A DNA stretch of 64,000 nucleotides, from positions 1 to 64,000 of the forward strand of contig JAUSNO010000009.1 of the NCBI GenBank assembly GCA_030645915.1, given 5' to 3'. Below are positions 46,926-55,816 of this stretch, piece by piece. How positions within the stretch are numbered: the first letter of the stretch is position 1; every line of letters begins with the position of its first letter. Origin of the DNA: Undibacterium sp. GTDB taxonomy: Bacteria; Pseudomonadota; Gammaproteobacteria; Burkholderiales; Burkholderiaceae_D. Under the pieces are notes generated by a model. The model was given only the letters and a program-made list of their open reading frames with translations. It was not told the origin of the DNA and searched no databases. The translations under genes were made by a program, and so were the position numbers.

Positions 46926-47985
46926 TTGCAGATTAAAGTACGAAATGCGAAATTTCTTGGCATAAAAGACAAAGGTTGAGATGAATGATGGAGTACCTTT
47001 GTCGTGTTCAAAGCGCCAAGGAAACTCCTATGAAATTCATTCACCTCAACCAAAGACTAAGATACCAGATTGAGCATCTTTTAGCAGCCGCTAAAAAACC
47101 GTCTGCCATAGCAATAACGATAGGCTTCAACCTATCAACCATTTATAGAGAAATAGCACGGGGCCAGAAAAATGGCAGGTATGACGCCAGTTTTGCCCAG
47201 GAAAGAAGTGACAGGGGAAAGAAAAAAAGCGCAGCGAACGTCGTGCGCAAGTCAGGCACAGTATGGAAAAACGTGGCGAGTTTGCTTGTCCAGGATTGGG
47301 CGCCAGAGCAAATTTGTGGCCGCATTAAATTATTCAAAGAAATGGCAGACATCAACATTAGTCACCAAGCCATCTACAACTGGATAGAACGAAAAAAAAC
47401 GCCGCTGGCGGGCCACTTAAGACGTCCTGAAAAGACGTTATGGCGCACTTCCTCTGGGGGAATTGCCAAAAATCGCCCCAAACTCAAAGACCGGCCTAAA
47501 TACGTCAATGCGCGTAACACGCTAGGCCATTTTGAAGGCGACACCATACGCTGTAAATCTGCGATGAGCTGCGTTGTCACTTTAGTGGATAGAAAAAGCC
47601 TGTATTTATTGATGTCACCGGTGATTGAAAAAAAGGCCAAGACGGTCGCCAAAAGCATACTTCAATGCTTTAGAAGTGTTCATGCAAAGACGCTGACATT
47701 GGATAACGGTTCGGAATTTTCCGCGTTCAAAGCGTTTGGAGTCAAGACCTATTTTGCCGATCCAGGATGTCCTCGCCAACGCGCCCGCAATGAACTCACG
47801 AACGGCTTGATACGGCAATATCTACCCAAGCAGAAGTCCATGGACAAATTGAACAGGCGTCAAATCAAGCGCATCCAAGACAAGCTAAATCATCGGCCGA
47901 GAAAATCTTTGGGATATAAAACACCTCATGAAGTATTATTTGGATTGAAGCCAATTCCATTCGCAATTCGTACTTGAATCTGCAA
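46926..47985 (+). mobile_element. IS30-family insertion sequence, complete
   Basis: The element is 1060 bases long. Its ends are imperfect inverted repeats, TTGCAGATTAAAGTACGAAA at the left and the inverted copy of TTGCAGATTCAAGTACGAAT at the right, with GTC duplicated on both sides (46923-46925 and 47986-47988). It carries one intact transposase gene. Length, end structure and short target duplication match IS30 elements. Confidence 0.92.
47030..47977 (+). CDS. IS30-family transposase
   Basis: The 315-residue protein has an N-terminal helix-turn-helix (LNQRLRYQIEHLLAAAKKPS, AITIGFNLSTIYREIARG) and a DDE integrase core: GHFEGDTIRCK, LTLDNGSEF and RARNELTNGLIRQYLPKQKS. The ATG at 47030 has an AAGGA site; an earlier start at 46985 is less likely. 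The reading frame is intact, so the element may still be active. Confidence 0.92.
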   Translation: MKFIHLNQRLRYQIEHLLAAAKKPSAIAITIGFNLSTIYREIARGQKNGRYDASFAQERSDRGKKKSAANVVRKSGTVWKNVASLLVQDWAPEQICGRIKLFKEMADINISHQAIYNWIERKKTPLAGHLRRPEKTLWRTSSGGIAKNRPKLKDRPKYVNARNTLGHFEGDTIRCKSAMSCVVTLVDRKSLYLLMSPVIEKKAKTVAKSILQCFRSVHAKTLTLDNGSEFSAFKAFGVKTYFADPGCPRQRARNELTNGLIRQYLPKQKSMDKLNRRQIKRIQDKLNHRPRKSLGYKTPHEVLFGLKPIPFAIRT

Positions 47986-48041
47986 GTCTGGCCTGCAAGC
48001 CGCATGGAACATGCGTGGTGGCAGGCCCTCTTTTCAACTTT

Positions 48042-49205
48042 CTACATCATCACGACTCTACGCATCTTGTTGGCGACAAAAGACAGGCAGCCAACCGTTA
48101 ATGCAATGCAAACCGCCAGCGCGATGCCAATCGATGCTATCCCTACCGCCTCGCCTTTGAGCACATGGTTCATCATCAATGATTGCGCGATAGACGGTGT
48201 CCACTGAAACCAGGCCGGCTCCCGGCCGGTGTTAAACATCAGCATCATCGGTGCCATGGAGATGACCATACTCAGGATCTGGTTGCGAACCTGCGCCTCT
48301 TTAAAGCTCTTACAGGTCAGCGAAATCGCCACTTGCACAGCCGAAATGGCGGCCGCCAATGGCAGCAAGACCAGTAAGAAACTCAGCGCATCCGCAACAC
48401 TAAACTGAAACTCGGCGCGCAGTGCGTCGTTACGTACCAGCCATTGCGATGGAAAAAAACTCAGCACCGTGAGCATTGCCACCAGCATGCTGATGGTGGC
48501 CACCGCGCCCCATTTACCGATTGCCAGTTGCCAGCCGTTGACGGGGTTCATCATCAGGGGTTCCAGGGATCCACGTTCACGCTCACCGGCCGTGGTATCG
48601 ATGGCGGCAAACATGCCGCCGATGACAATCGCCATGATCAAGGCGAATGGCAACATCCCGGTGACCGTCACTTTACGTTCTTCCGGGCGATTCAGATGGC
48701 GCTCTTTGATATCGACCAATTGCAACAGCTCTGGCGAAACGCCGCGCATCATCAGGCTCATCAAGGCAGCCTCTTGAATATAGCCATCCAGCAGTTTTTT
48801 CAGAGGGCGCACGCCGAACTCGGCCTGCCTGTTTGAAGTATCAAACACGATCTCCAGTGCGGCCTTTTGTGCATGCGCCAACTTCTCCTCAAATTTTTCC
48901 GGCACCAGTAAAACCGGTTGAGACAATTCCTTGCTACGCAATTTTTCTTCGTAGCCTGCCGGTGCATCCTTGATCTGATAGCCCTGACGTAAAATGAAAT
49001 TCGCCAGCCTTGGCGCTTGTCCTATGTTCACCGCGAGTACGGTGCGCTTGTCTTCCTGGGCCTCGACCTGGGACATGATTTCTGAAAAAATCACCAGCAA
49101 CAAAGGAACGAATAATAAGGCGCTGAACAACACCATCATCAAGGTGCGGCGATCGCGCATGGCGTCGGTGAGTTCCTTGCGGAATATCGCAAAAATTGGA
49201 TTCAT
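48042..49205 (-). CDS. natB: ABC-2 type permease, NatB-like
   Basis: The 387-residue protein has an N-terminal helix (TLMMVLFSALLFVPLLLVIF), a large external loop, then five to six helices including VTGMLPFALIMAIVIGGMFA and the conserved ATIDTTAGERERGSLEPLMM region. This is the ABC-2/NatB export permease pattern. The ATG overlaps the ATPase stop (TGATG). NatA/NatB pairs export sodium ions or other solutes, and the substrate here is unknown. Confidence 0.83.
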   Translation of the reverse strand: MNPIFAIFRKELTDAMRDRRTLMMVLFSALLFVPLLLVIFSEIMSQVEAQEDKRTVLAVNIGQAPRLANFILRQGYQIKDAPAGYEEKLRSKELSQPVLLVPEKFEEKLAHAQKAALEIVFDTSNRQAEFGVRPLKKLLDGYIQEAALMSLMMRGVSPELLQLVDIKERHLNRPEERKVTVTGMLPFALIMAIVIGGMFAAIDTTAGERERGSLEPLMMNPVNGWQLAIGKWGAVATISMLVAMLTVLSFFPSQWLVRNDALRAEFQFSVADALSFLLVLLPLAAAISAVQVAISLTCKSFKEAQVRNQILSMVISMAPMMLMFNTGREPAWFQWTPSIAQSLMMNHVLKGEAVGIASIGIALAVCIALTVGCLSFVANKMRRVVMM

Positions 49206-50014
49206 CACTTGGCTCCTTCGGTTGATGTTGTGTGCAAGAATGCCAGCTTGACGAAGGCATCTTCAAAATCGGTTTCACCGGCTTGTTGCAGCAATTGCTC
49301 TACCGTACCGCTGGCGACTGTCTTGCCTCTGGCGACGATCACCACGGAGTCACACAAACGTTCTACTTCCTGCATGATATGGGTAGAGAAGATAATGCAT
49401 TTACCGCCGCCTTCAGCCGAGCGCAGCCAGCGCAAGAATTCACGCAAGGCACGCGTTGCGACAACATCAAGGCCATTGGTTGGCTCATCGAGAATAATAT
49501 TTTTGGGATCGTGGATTAACGCTCTCGCCAGGGCGACCTTCATCCGCTCACCCTGGCTAAAGCCATCGGTACGCCTGTCGAGCAAACCTGTCATGCCCAG
49601 CCAGTGCGCCAATTGACCGGTGCGTTGCTCGATGGCGCCACGATCCATGCCGTGCAGGCTGCCATAGTATTGAATGTTTTCGCGTGCCGTGAGGCGTGGA
49701 TACAGCCCGCGTGCATCAGACAAAATTCCCATGCGCGCTTGCGAAGTTTGCTGGCCAGGCGTGACCGCCACATCATCCACCAAAATCTCACCTTTATCCG
49801 GTGCCAGCAACGATGCGACCATGCGCAGGCTGGTGGTTTTACCTGCGCCATTGGCACCTAACAGGCCAAGAATGGCGCCATCGACAGCGGTAAAACTGAT
49901 GCCTTCGACGGCCTTGACGGTCTCTTTCTTGCGTTTGCCAAATTCAAGATTCAAGCGATAACTTGGCTTGCCCAAACTAATGAATTCTTTATGGAGATCG
50001 GTCACATTGATCAT
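49205..50014 (-). CDS. natA: ABC transporter ATPase, NatA-like
   Basis: The 269-residue ATPase has Walker A GLLGANGAGKTTSLRM, the signature FSQGERMKVALARAL, Walker B IILDEPTNGLDVVA and the switch histidine in FSTHIMQEVERLCD. It drives the adjacent permease. The gene overlaps the upstream hydrolase by 4 bases (ATGA). Confidence 0.88.
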   Translation of the reverse strand: MINVTDLHKEFISLGKPSYRLNLEFGKRKKETVKAVEGISFTAVDGAILGLLGANGAGKTTSLRMVASLLAPDKGEILVDDVAVTPGQQTSQARMGILSDARGLYPRLTARENIQYYGSLHGMDRGAIEQRTGQLAHWLGMTGLLDRRTDGFSQGERMKVALARALIHDPKNIILDEPTNGLDVVATRALREFLRWLRSAEGGGKCIIFSTHIMQEVERLCDSVVIVARGKTVASGTVEQLLQQAGETDFEDAFVKLAFLHTTSTEGAK

Positions 50015-51474
50015 GGCTTCGCCCCTTGATTAAATGAAGTTGCCGTGCTGACCGCAGCGGCAACCGGTGCCAGCCAGACCAACGGACGCGGAATTTGCCG
50101 GACACAGGCAACATCGACCCTGGACGCTTCTGCGTCATCTTTGGCATTGACATACCGATAGACCACATCACGCACACAGCCATGTGCCAGCAAGCCATGC
50201 CCCGCATTCTCAACACTGATGTGGCGCGCTTTGGCACCAAGAGCCGTGGCGACTGCGGCACCATGCCGGGTTGGCGTCACCGGGTCAATTCCGCCGCTGA
50301 GCAACAGCACGGGAGCGATGCTAGCCGGGATATCAAAAAATGCAGGGGGAATACTGGCACGTGGCCATTTTTCACAGACCCGGTTATACATCGCACTGGT
50401 CATCATTTCAAAATCATCTTTTGGAGTCGCCGTATTTGGTCGCGCATACGCTTCACCGCACCAGACAGAAAAATGCATGCCATACGCAATGGCGCCAGGT
50501 CCGACCAGACTGAGTGCACCGCTGAGGGTGACAAGAGGTTCAAAATGCCCCCGCTCCGCTTGGGTAAGCACATAGGGCAGCGCAGCCGTTGTCGATGGCG
50601 CGTACAGGGTTTTATGGACCAGGCCAATCAAGGTATCGCGCGTCATCGGAATGTGCAGTTGATGTGCCAGACGCGGATGCCTGATGCTGATCTGTTGCGG
50701 CAAGCTATTGACCAGTTTTTTCCAGCGCCCTGCAAGATCAGGATAAGTCGCATTGCACTGAGCGTCTTTGGCACAATCTGCAAATACCCCATCCAGAGCC
50801 ACTTGCGCATCTGCAGATGGCAAACGCATATCGGGCGGTGCAATACCATCAAGCACCAGGCGTCTGACGGATGTCGGATATTGTCGCAGATACTCCAACC
50901 CCGCACGGGTACCGTAGGAGGCACCAACCAGGTTGATTGCACCGTAACCGAGTTCCTGGCGTACCGCCTCAAGGTCCTGCACGGCAATGCTGGTACTGAA
51001 ATATGACAAGTCGCCATAGGCCAATTTTTGCAGATTTTTCATGCAGGCATCCGCCATCTTGAACATGGCCTCTTGGTCGACTACATCGGCGCTGTTTTCC
51101 AACTCCGGGCAATGCAAGGGAGCGCTGCGCCCGGTGCCACGCTGATCGACAAAGACCAGGTCACGGCGGCGATTCAAACGGCCAAATATGGCTTGTCCAA
51201 AACCTGCGAGTTCGATCGCGCTTTGTCCTGGGCCACCGGCCAACAGGAACACGGCATCTTTCAATTTATTACGATCTTGAGACGGCACAACAACATAATG
51301 AATATCGATTTTTTTTCCTTCCGGTTGCGCCGGATTTAACGGCCTCTGGATCTGACCGCATTGCACTTCCTGCGGAAAATCCGGTAGCCGGCACTGCCTG
51401 GTCGCGGCCTGTGCAAACACAGGCATGGCGACAACCAGTGCGCATAAGCTGGAGCGTAAAAATGGAAGCGACAA
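50011..51474 (-). CDS. Exported TAP-like alpha/beta hydrolase
   Basis: The product, about 487 residues, has a signal peptide (LPFLRSSLCALVVAMPVFAQ-A), an FLLAGGPGQSAIELAGFG oxyanion region, DQRGTGRSAPLHCPE, the nucleophile motif GASYGTRAGLEYLRQYP, and a C-terminal TAP-like domain with VLLLSGGIDPVTP (acid) and ENAGHGLLAHGC (histidine, with extra cysteines). It resembles tripeptidyl or prolyl aminopeptidases and probably acts in the periplasm. The TTG at 51474 was chosen because AGGAG sits 6 bases before it; a TTG at 51504 is the alternative. Confidence 0.78.
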   Translation of the reverse strand: MSLPFLRSSLCALVVAMPVFAQAATRQCRLPDFPQEVQCGQIQRPLNPAQPEGKKIDIHYVVVPSQDRNKLKDAVFLLAGGPGQSAIELAGFGQAIFGRLNRRRDLVFVDQRGTGRSAPLHCPELENSADVVDQEAMFKMADACMKNLQKLAYGDLSYFSTSIAVQDLEAVRQELGYGAINLVGASYGTRAGLEYLRQYPTSVRRLVLDGIAPPDMRLPSADAQVALDGVFADCAKDAQCNATYPDLAGRWKKLVNSLPQQISIRHPRLAHQLHIPMTRDTLIGLVHKTLYAPSTTAALPYVLTQAERGHFEPLVTLSGALSLVGPGAIAYGMHFSVWCGEAYARPNTATPKDDFEMMTSAMYNRVCEKWPRASIPPAFFDIPASIAPVLLLSGGIDPVTPTRHGAAVATALGAKARHISVENAGHGLLAHGCVRDVVYRYVNAKDDAEASRVDVACVRQIPRPLVWLAPVAAAVSTATSFNQGAKP

Positions 51475-51628
51475 AATGTTCTCCTGAAAGTGTTTGGTTG
51501 ACAAAAAACTTCAATAACCAAAGTGTATAACGCCCGCTACGCAGTAAGAATTGGCGCGACAAAATTCAATCTGGCACGATGAAACCCGCATTCTTTGGCA
51601 TGAATCGAAATAGCCCCCAATTACTTTT

Positions 51629-52771
51629 TCACGCGCCATGACCAAATGTAAGCAATAAATTCTTTACCGGCGCTGGCAAGGGCGCATGCGCCAGCATCGT
51701 CATATCAACCCAGACATAGCGCGCTTCTGCCATCATGTTCTGGCGTTGCGACAGGCGTACGAGCAATGGTGCGATGTGCAATTTAAAATGCGTGAAGACG
51801 TGAGTAAATTCCGGCAAGCGCTCAATCGACTCCAGGTGACCAAACTGCTGAGCGAGTTGATTCACCTCCCGGCTACTGTCCGATAACGATGAGGTGCTCG
51901 CTGCGTTCACTTCGCGCATGCCATCCACTTCAGGCAACGAGAGTAAGCCGCCCCAAATTCCGCTGTTGGGCCGCTGTTCCAGAAGAACCTGGTTCTCATG
52001 CAATATGACCAGCATGATTGCCTGTTTTTCTTTTTGTTTTTTCTTTGGTTTTTTAGTCGGCAGTTCCGCAGTCAGGTTTTGCGCAAAAGCCACGCACTGC
52101 GTTTGCAACGGACAACGCGGACACGATGGACTGCTGCGTGTGCATAAAGTGGCACCCAGATCCATTAAACCTTGCGTGTAAGATTCGATGTCCACGGCTG
52201 GCAACAGCGCTTGCGCCCTTTGCCACATCGCGTCTTCCACTGGTTTGCTGCCCGGATAGCCGTCGATTCCAAATACTCTGGCAAAAACCCGCTTCACATT
52301 GCCGTCCAAAATGGCAGCAACCGTTCCGTAAGAAAAAGCCGAAATCGCCGCAGCGGTTGAACGTCCGATGCCGGGCAATTGTTCCAGCATGGCTGGATCA
52401 GCCGGGAAACGCCCGTCATAATGCGCAACCACCAATTTGGCACATTGGTGCAAATTGCGGGCTCGCGTATAGTACCCAAGACCACTCCAATGTCCCATGA
52501 TTTCTTCTGATGGCGCGGCGGCCAGTGAGTACACCGTCGGGAAACTCTGCAGGAACCGCAGGTAATAGGGAATCACCGCCGTCACCTGCGTTTGCTGCAG
52601 CATGATTTCAGATAACCAGACATGATAGGCATCCGTAGTTCGCTGCCAGGGCAGCGCATGTCTGCCATGCTGTTTTTGCCACTGTATGACGGCATGAGAA
52701 AAGCTCGGGTCGACATATTCGAGCATCACTGTCTGAGCCCGCGTGCCGTTATTCTTGATAATGCGTTTCAT
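51629..52771 (-). CDS. mutY: Adenine DNA glycosylase
   Basis: The 380-residue enzyme removes adenine mispaired with 8-oxoguanine. It has HALPWQRTTDAYHVWLSEIM with the catalytic Glu, the helix-hairpin-helix LEQLPGIGRSTAAAISAFSY followed by the catalytic Asp in AILDGNVKRVFARV, a 4Fe-4S cluster motif (CTRSSPSCPRCPLQTQC) and a C-terminal Nudix-like domain that recognises 8-oxoG. It complements mutM nearby; the dynamin-like gene lies between them. Confidence 0.95.
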   Translation of the reverse strand: MKRIIKNNGTRAQTVMLEYVDPSFSHAVIQWQKQHGRHALPWQRTTDAYHVWLSEIMLQQTQVTAVIPYYLRFLQSFPTVYSLAAAPSEEIMGHWSGLGYYTRARNLHQCAKLVVAHYDGRFPADPAMLEQLPGIGRSTAAAISAFSYGTVAAILDGNVKRVFARVFGIDGYPGSKPVEDAMWQRAQALLPAVDIESYTQGLMDLGATLCTRSSPSCPRCPLQTQCVAFAQNLTAELPTKKPKKKQKEKQAIMLVILHENQVLLEQRPNSGIWGGLLSLPEVDGMREVNAASTSSLSDSSREVNQLAQQFGHLESIERLPEFTHVFTHFKLHIAPLLVRLSQRQNMMAEARYVWVDMTMLAHAPLPAPVKNLLLTFGHGA

Positions 52772-52821
52772 CGATTGTTATTCATTTATTTTATATACGT
52801 GCTTAGGGCTCGTTGGAGAAT

Positions 52822-52853
52822 AAAAAAAGCAGCCTGGAAGTCAGGCTGCTTTT
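52822..52853 (-). terminator. Rho-independent terminator after the dynamin-like gene
   Basis: AAAAGCAGCCTG (52825-52836) and CAGGCTGCTTTT (52842-52853) form a 12-base stem with a 5-base loop and T runs. It lies about 40 bases past the dynamin-like stop codon on the minus strand. Confidence 0.85.
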
Positions 52854-52894
52854 CTATCTTTTGTCATCGCCATTTGGCACTAGCCTTGGTCGGC

Positions 52895-54811
52895 TTACAG
52901 TTCGGCCGCCAAGGCATCCTTCATTTTTTGCTCGAGTTCAGCCAAGGCACTCTTCTGTTCGTCTATCGCAGCCTGCATATTGTCAAAGGACGAGATTTTC
53001 TCTTCCAGACTGTCGGTAGCAACATGAATGCGCTGTATCGATTGCATGCGATTCTTCAGCTGATTCTTATGCTCGCGGATCTGCGCCTCCAGTGGAGCCA
53101 TCACGACCTTTTGCCAAGCCTCGACATCGCGATTCGCTTGCAGAAAGCTTTGTTTGACGCGCGCGGCAATGGAATCAAAAAACTTTTGCATCAAAACAAC
53201 CTGAGAGGTCGTGAGCAAGGTGATGGTGTTGAACTGTTTGAGAAAAACTGCTTCAATTGCAGAGATTTCCTTCAGATATTTATCCAGAGAAAACCCCATC
53301 GGCGCAGTCAGCGCCAAGCCATGCTCAGTCGAGAATTTCCTGTACATGATGGTCATCATCTCGGAAATCTCATCTGTTTTTTTGTTGGAAATCAACAGAT
53401 TCAACTTGATCTGCGAAAAAAATTGTTTGACCGCATCTTTCAATCCGGATGAGAACTTACTGTGCTCCATCGCATCTCTGGACTTGCGGATTTCTTCACG
53501 CAGGACATCCATCCCCAGACTGGTATAAACCTCGGTGGACAAGCGTGTAAACACAGAGCGAGTTCCCTGCATCTTGATCAGGCTTGCATCAAATTCTTTT
53601 TTCTCCGCATCGACCCGTTTCATCATGTGTTCAATCACATTTTGATTCTTGCCACGCAAACTCTTGAACTCCATCATTTGTTCAATCACATTGCGACTAC
53701 GGGCGGCAATGACGGCGCGCTGGCCTGCGGTGATTTCATTAATATCACTGGCAAGTTGGGCGCGAATGATTTCTTGCTTGGAGGGGATTAATTCTTTGGA
53801 AAGCGCATACTCCAACGCTGGCAAACGGCTCTTGGCAAGCAGCGGTGCATCTTTGTTAATCTTGGCGACCAGCCCCTTTTGGGCAGAAACAGGAAACACC
53901 TGTTTTTCATCTATCGTCAAATTATGCGCAACAGTCGCTATCTGATGCTGAATTTGGCTCTCTATCTCGTCCGCAGAGCGCAATTCATCCCACATGCTGT
54001 CAATTTTATTTAATACCACCAAACGACCCGGTCCGCCGCCGATATGGTTACGCCAGACATCAATGTCACTCTTGGTAACGCCCGTATCCGCGGCCAATAT
54101 AAACAGGACGGCATGGGCATTCGGAATCAGATTAAGGGTCAGTTCAGGCTCGGTACCAATGGCGTTAAGGCCCGGGGTATCGACAATGATGAGGCCTTCT
54201 TTGAGCAAGGGATGCGGAAAATTGACGATCGCATGACGCCATTGTGAAATTTCTACCAAGCCATTTTCGTCCACTTCCAGCGCGGCATCAGGATCATCTT
54301 CGTCGAACAAACCGTAAGACTTGGCTAATTCTTTCGTTACTTTTTTAGTCAGGCTGACTTGCTTGAACGCTTCCAGCATGCCATCGCCAGAACTGATATT
54401 CAGCGGCAGCACGGTCCAGACGTGATGTTGCCCTTTGTAATCTGTCGTCGATTGCGCTTCGCTACGCGTCTCAATCGGCAGCAGCCGAATGCATGGAGGA
54501 ATGGTTTCATCATAGAGCAGTTCGGTCGGACACATCGTTGTGCGCCCAGCCGATGAAGGCAAAATGCGCTGGCCATATTCCGCAAAGAAAATAGCGTTGA
54601 TCAGCTCAGATTTTCCGCGCGAAAATTCTGCTACAAAGGCAATGGTCAGCTTGTCATCGACCAATCTTTCCAACAAGCGTGCAATACGCTGATCGATGGC
54701 CGGATCGGCCATGTCTGATCCACTAACCCACGTGCGATATTGATCAAGTGCACCAAGCACTCCTTTACGCCAACCGCTGTATTCCTGGAATTTTTGAACC
54801 AGATTACTCAT
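52895..54811 (-). CDS. Dynamin-like GTPase
   Basis: The 638-residue protein has an N-terminal GTPase: G1 in AFVAEFSRGKSELINAIF, a Thr-containing G2 region (SSAGRTTMCPTELLYDE), G3 in LIIVDTPGLNAIG and G4 in LVVLNKIDSMWDEL. A long helical stalk follows, with coiled-coil character toward the C-terminus (residues about 580-638). Bacterial dynamin-like proteins bind and remodel membranes. It is a single gene without a partner dynamin. A GAGGG site precedes the ATG. Confidence 0.85.
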   Translation of the reverse strand: MSNLVQKFQEYSGWRKGVLGALDQYRTWVSGSDMADPAIDQRIARLLERLVDDKLTIAFVAEFSRGKSELINAIFFAEYGQRILPSSAGRTTMCPTELLYDETIPPCIRLLPIETRSEAQSTTDYKGQHHVWTVLPLNISSGDGMLEAFKQVSLTKKVTKELAKSYGLFDEDDPDAALEVDENGLVEISQWRHAIVNFPHPLLKEGLIIVDTPGLNAIGTEPELTLNLIPNAHAVLFILAADTGVTKSDIDVWRNHIGGGPGRLVVLNKIDSMWDELRSADEIESQIQHQIATVAHNLTIDEKQVFPVSAQKGLVAKINKDAPLLAKSRLPALEYALSKELIPSKQEIIRAQLASDINEITAGQRAVIAARSRNVIEQMMEFKSLRGKNQNVIEHMMKRVDAEKKEFDASLIKMQGTRSVFTRLSTEVYTSLGMDVLREEIRKSRDAMEHSKFSSGLKDAVKQFFSQIKLNLLISNKKTDEISEMMTIMYRKFSTEHGLALTAPMGFSLDKYLKEISAIEAVFLKQFNTITLLTTSQVVLMQKFFDSIAARVKQSFLQANRDVEAWQKVVMAPLEAQIREHKNQLKNRMQSIQRIHVATDSLEEKISSFDNMQAAIDEQKSALAELEQKMKDALAAEL

Positions 54812-54883
54812 ATTGCCCTCAATTTATCGACTATCTTTACTGTCAGCACATCAGAAACTGATATCAGAATCCGACATTCTGTC

Positions 54884-55705
54884 TTATTTTTGGCATGTTA
54901 CACAGTAAAACGTGCTGCGTTGCCCCTGCTTAATTTGTCTGATCGTGGTTCCGCAAATCTTGCAAGGCTTATCAGTACGATCATATACGAAATATGTCTG
55001 CTGGAAATATCCAGATTGTCCGTTTACTGCAACGAAATCACGCAAACTACTGCCACCCTGGACGATAGCTGCTGCCAAAGTCTCCCGAATTGACTCAGCC
55101 AGCAACTTGTAACGTGCCAAACTAATCCGGTTCGCAGCGCTCTTGGGATTAATGCGCGCCTTGAACAGGCTCTCCGAGGCGTAGATATTCCCTACGCCAA
55201 CTACAATATCGCCCGCCAACAGCACCTGCTTAATAGCGGAATGGCGCTGTCGAGTTTGCCTATATAACAAGGCGGCATCAAATTTTTCCTCCAGAGGCTC
55301 AACACCTAAGTTGCGCAGCAGAAGATGATTCTCGACATCGCCGTCGGACATTGGATGCCACAAAACCGCACCGAATCGCCTCGGATCATTCATGCGTAAT
55401 AATTGAGACCCCACCACGATATCAATATGATCATGCTTTCCCGGTGGCGTATTGAATGGCAAGACGCGCAGATGACCGGACATGCCCAAATGGATCAGTA
55501 CCGTGCCATGGGGAAAAGTGATCAACAGGTATTTGCCGCGCCGGCCGATCGAGGCGATAACCTGGCCGCGCAGCAGATCTGGCAGATCGGCAGGAAACGG
55601 CCAGCGCAAACCGCTACGTCGCAGCACCACTTCCGTGACTTTCTGACCGAGCAAATGTGGCGAGACGCCGCGTCGCGTGACTTCAACTTCTGGTAATTCA
55701 GGCAT
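54884..55705 (-). CDS. mutM: Formamidopyrimidine-DNA glycosylase
   Basis: The 273-residue enzyme excises 8-oxoguanine and formamidopyrimidines. It starts with PELPEVE (the Pro nucleophile and Glu), contains the H2TH region (ALLYRQTRQRHSAIKQVLLA, GVGNIYASESLFKARINP), and ends in a zinc finger with two CxxC pairs (CKIC and CVTC). It is divergent from the TPR-lolB-ispE operon. Confidence 0.96.
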   Translation of the reverse strand: MPELPEVEVTRRGVSPHLLGQKVTEVVLRRSGLRWPFPADLPDLLRGQVIASIGRRGKYLLITFPHGTVLIHLGMSGHLRVLPFNTPPGKHDHIDIVVGSQLLRMNDPRRFGAVLWHPMSDGDVENHLLLRNLGVEPLEEKFDAALLYRQTRQRHSAIKQVLLAGDIVVGVGNIYASESLFKARINPKSAANRISLARYKLLAESIRETLAAAIVQGGSSLRDFVAVNGQSGYFQQTYFVYDRTDKPCKICGTTIRQIKQGQRSTFYCVTCQK

Positions 55706-55816
55706 ATTTTTTTAGCGATTCATTGCAACTAGGTGTTGAGAAGACGGGTCGAACACACCACGCCTTGGACTGTTCAGCGTAAAATCCTTCATCATCAGTC
55801 AAATCAGGACTCTGCT

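Larger units (their letters stand above)
46882..48029. repeat. REP-like hairpin repeat split by an IS30 element
   Basis: The left half (46882-46925) has CGCACTGTTCATGCGGGTTT and CCAGCCAGTC. The right half (47989-48029) has TGGCCTGCAAGCCGCATGG and AACATGCGTGG. Removing 46926-47985 and one 3-base duplication joins them into one repeat whose loop has the same length as the copy at 37814-37895 read on the opposite strand. Confidence 0.85.
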
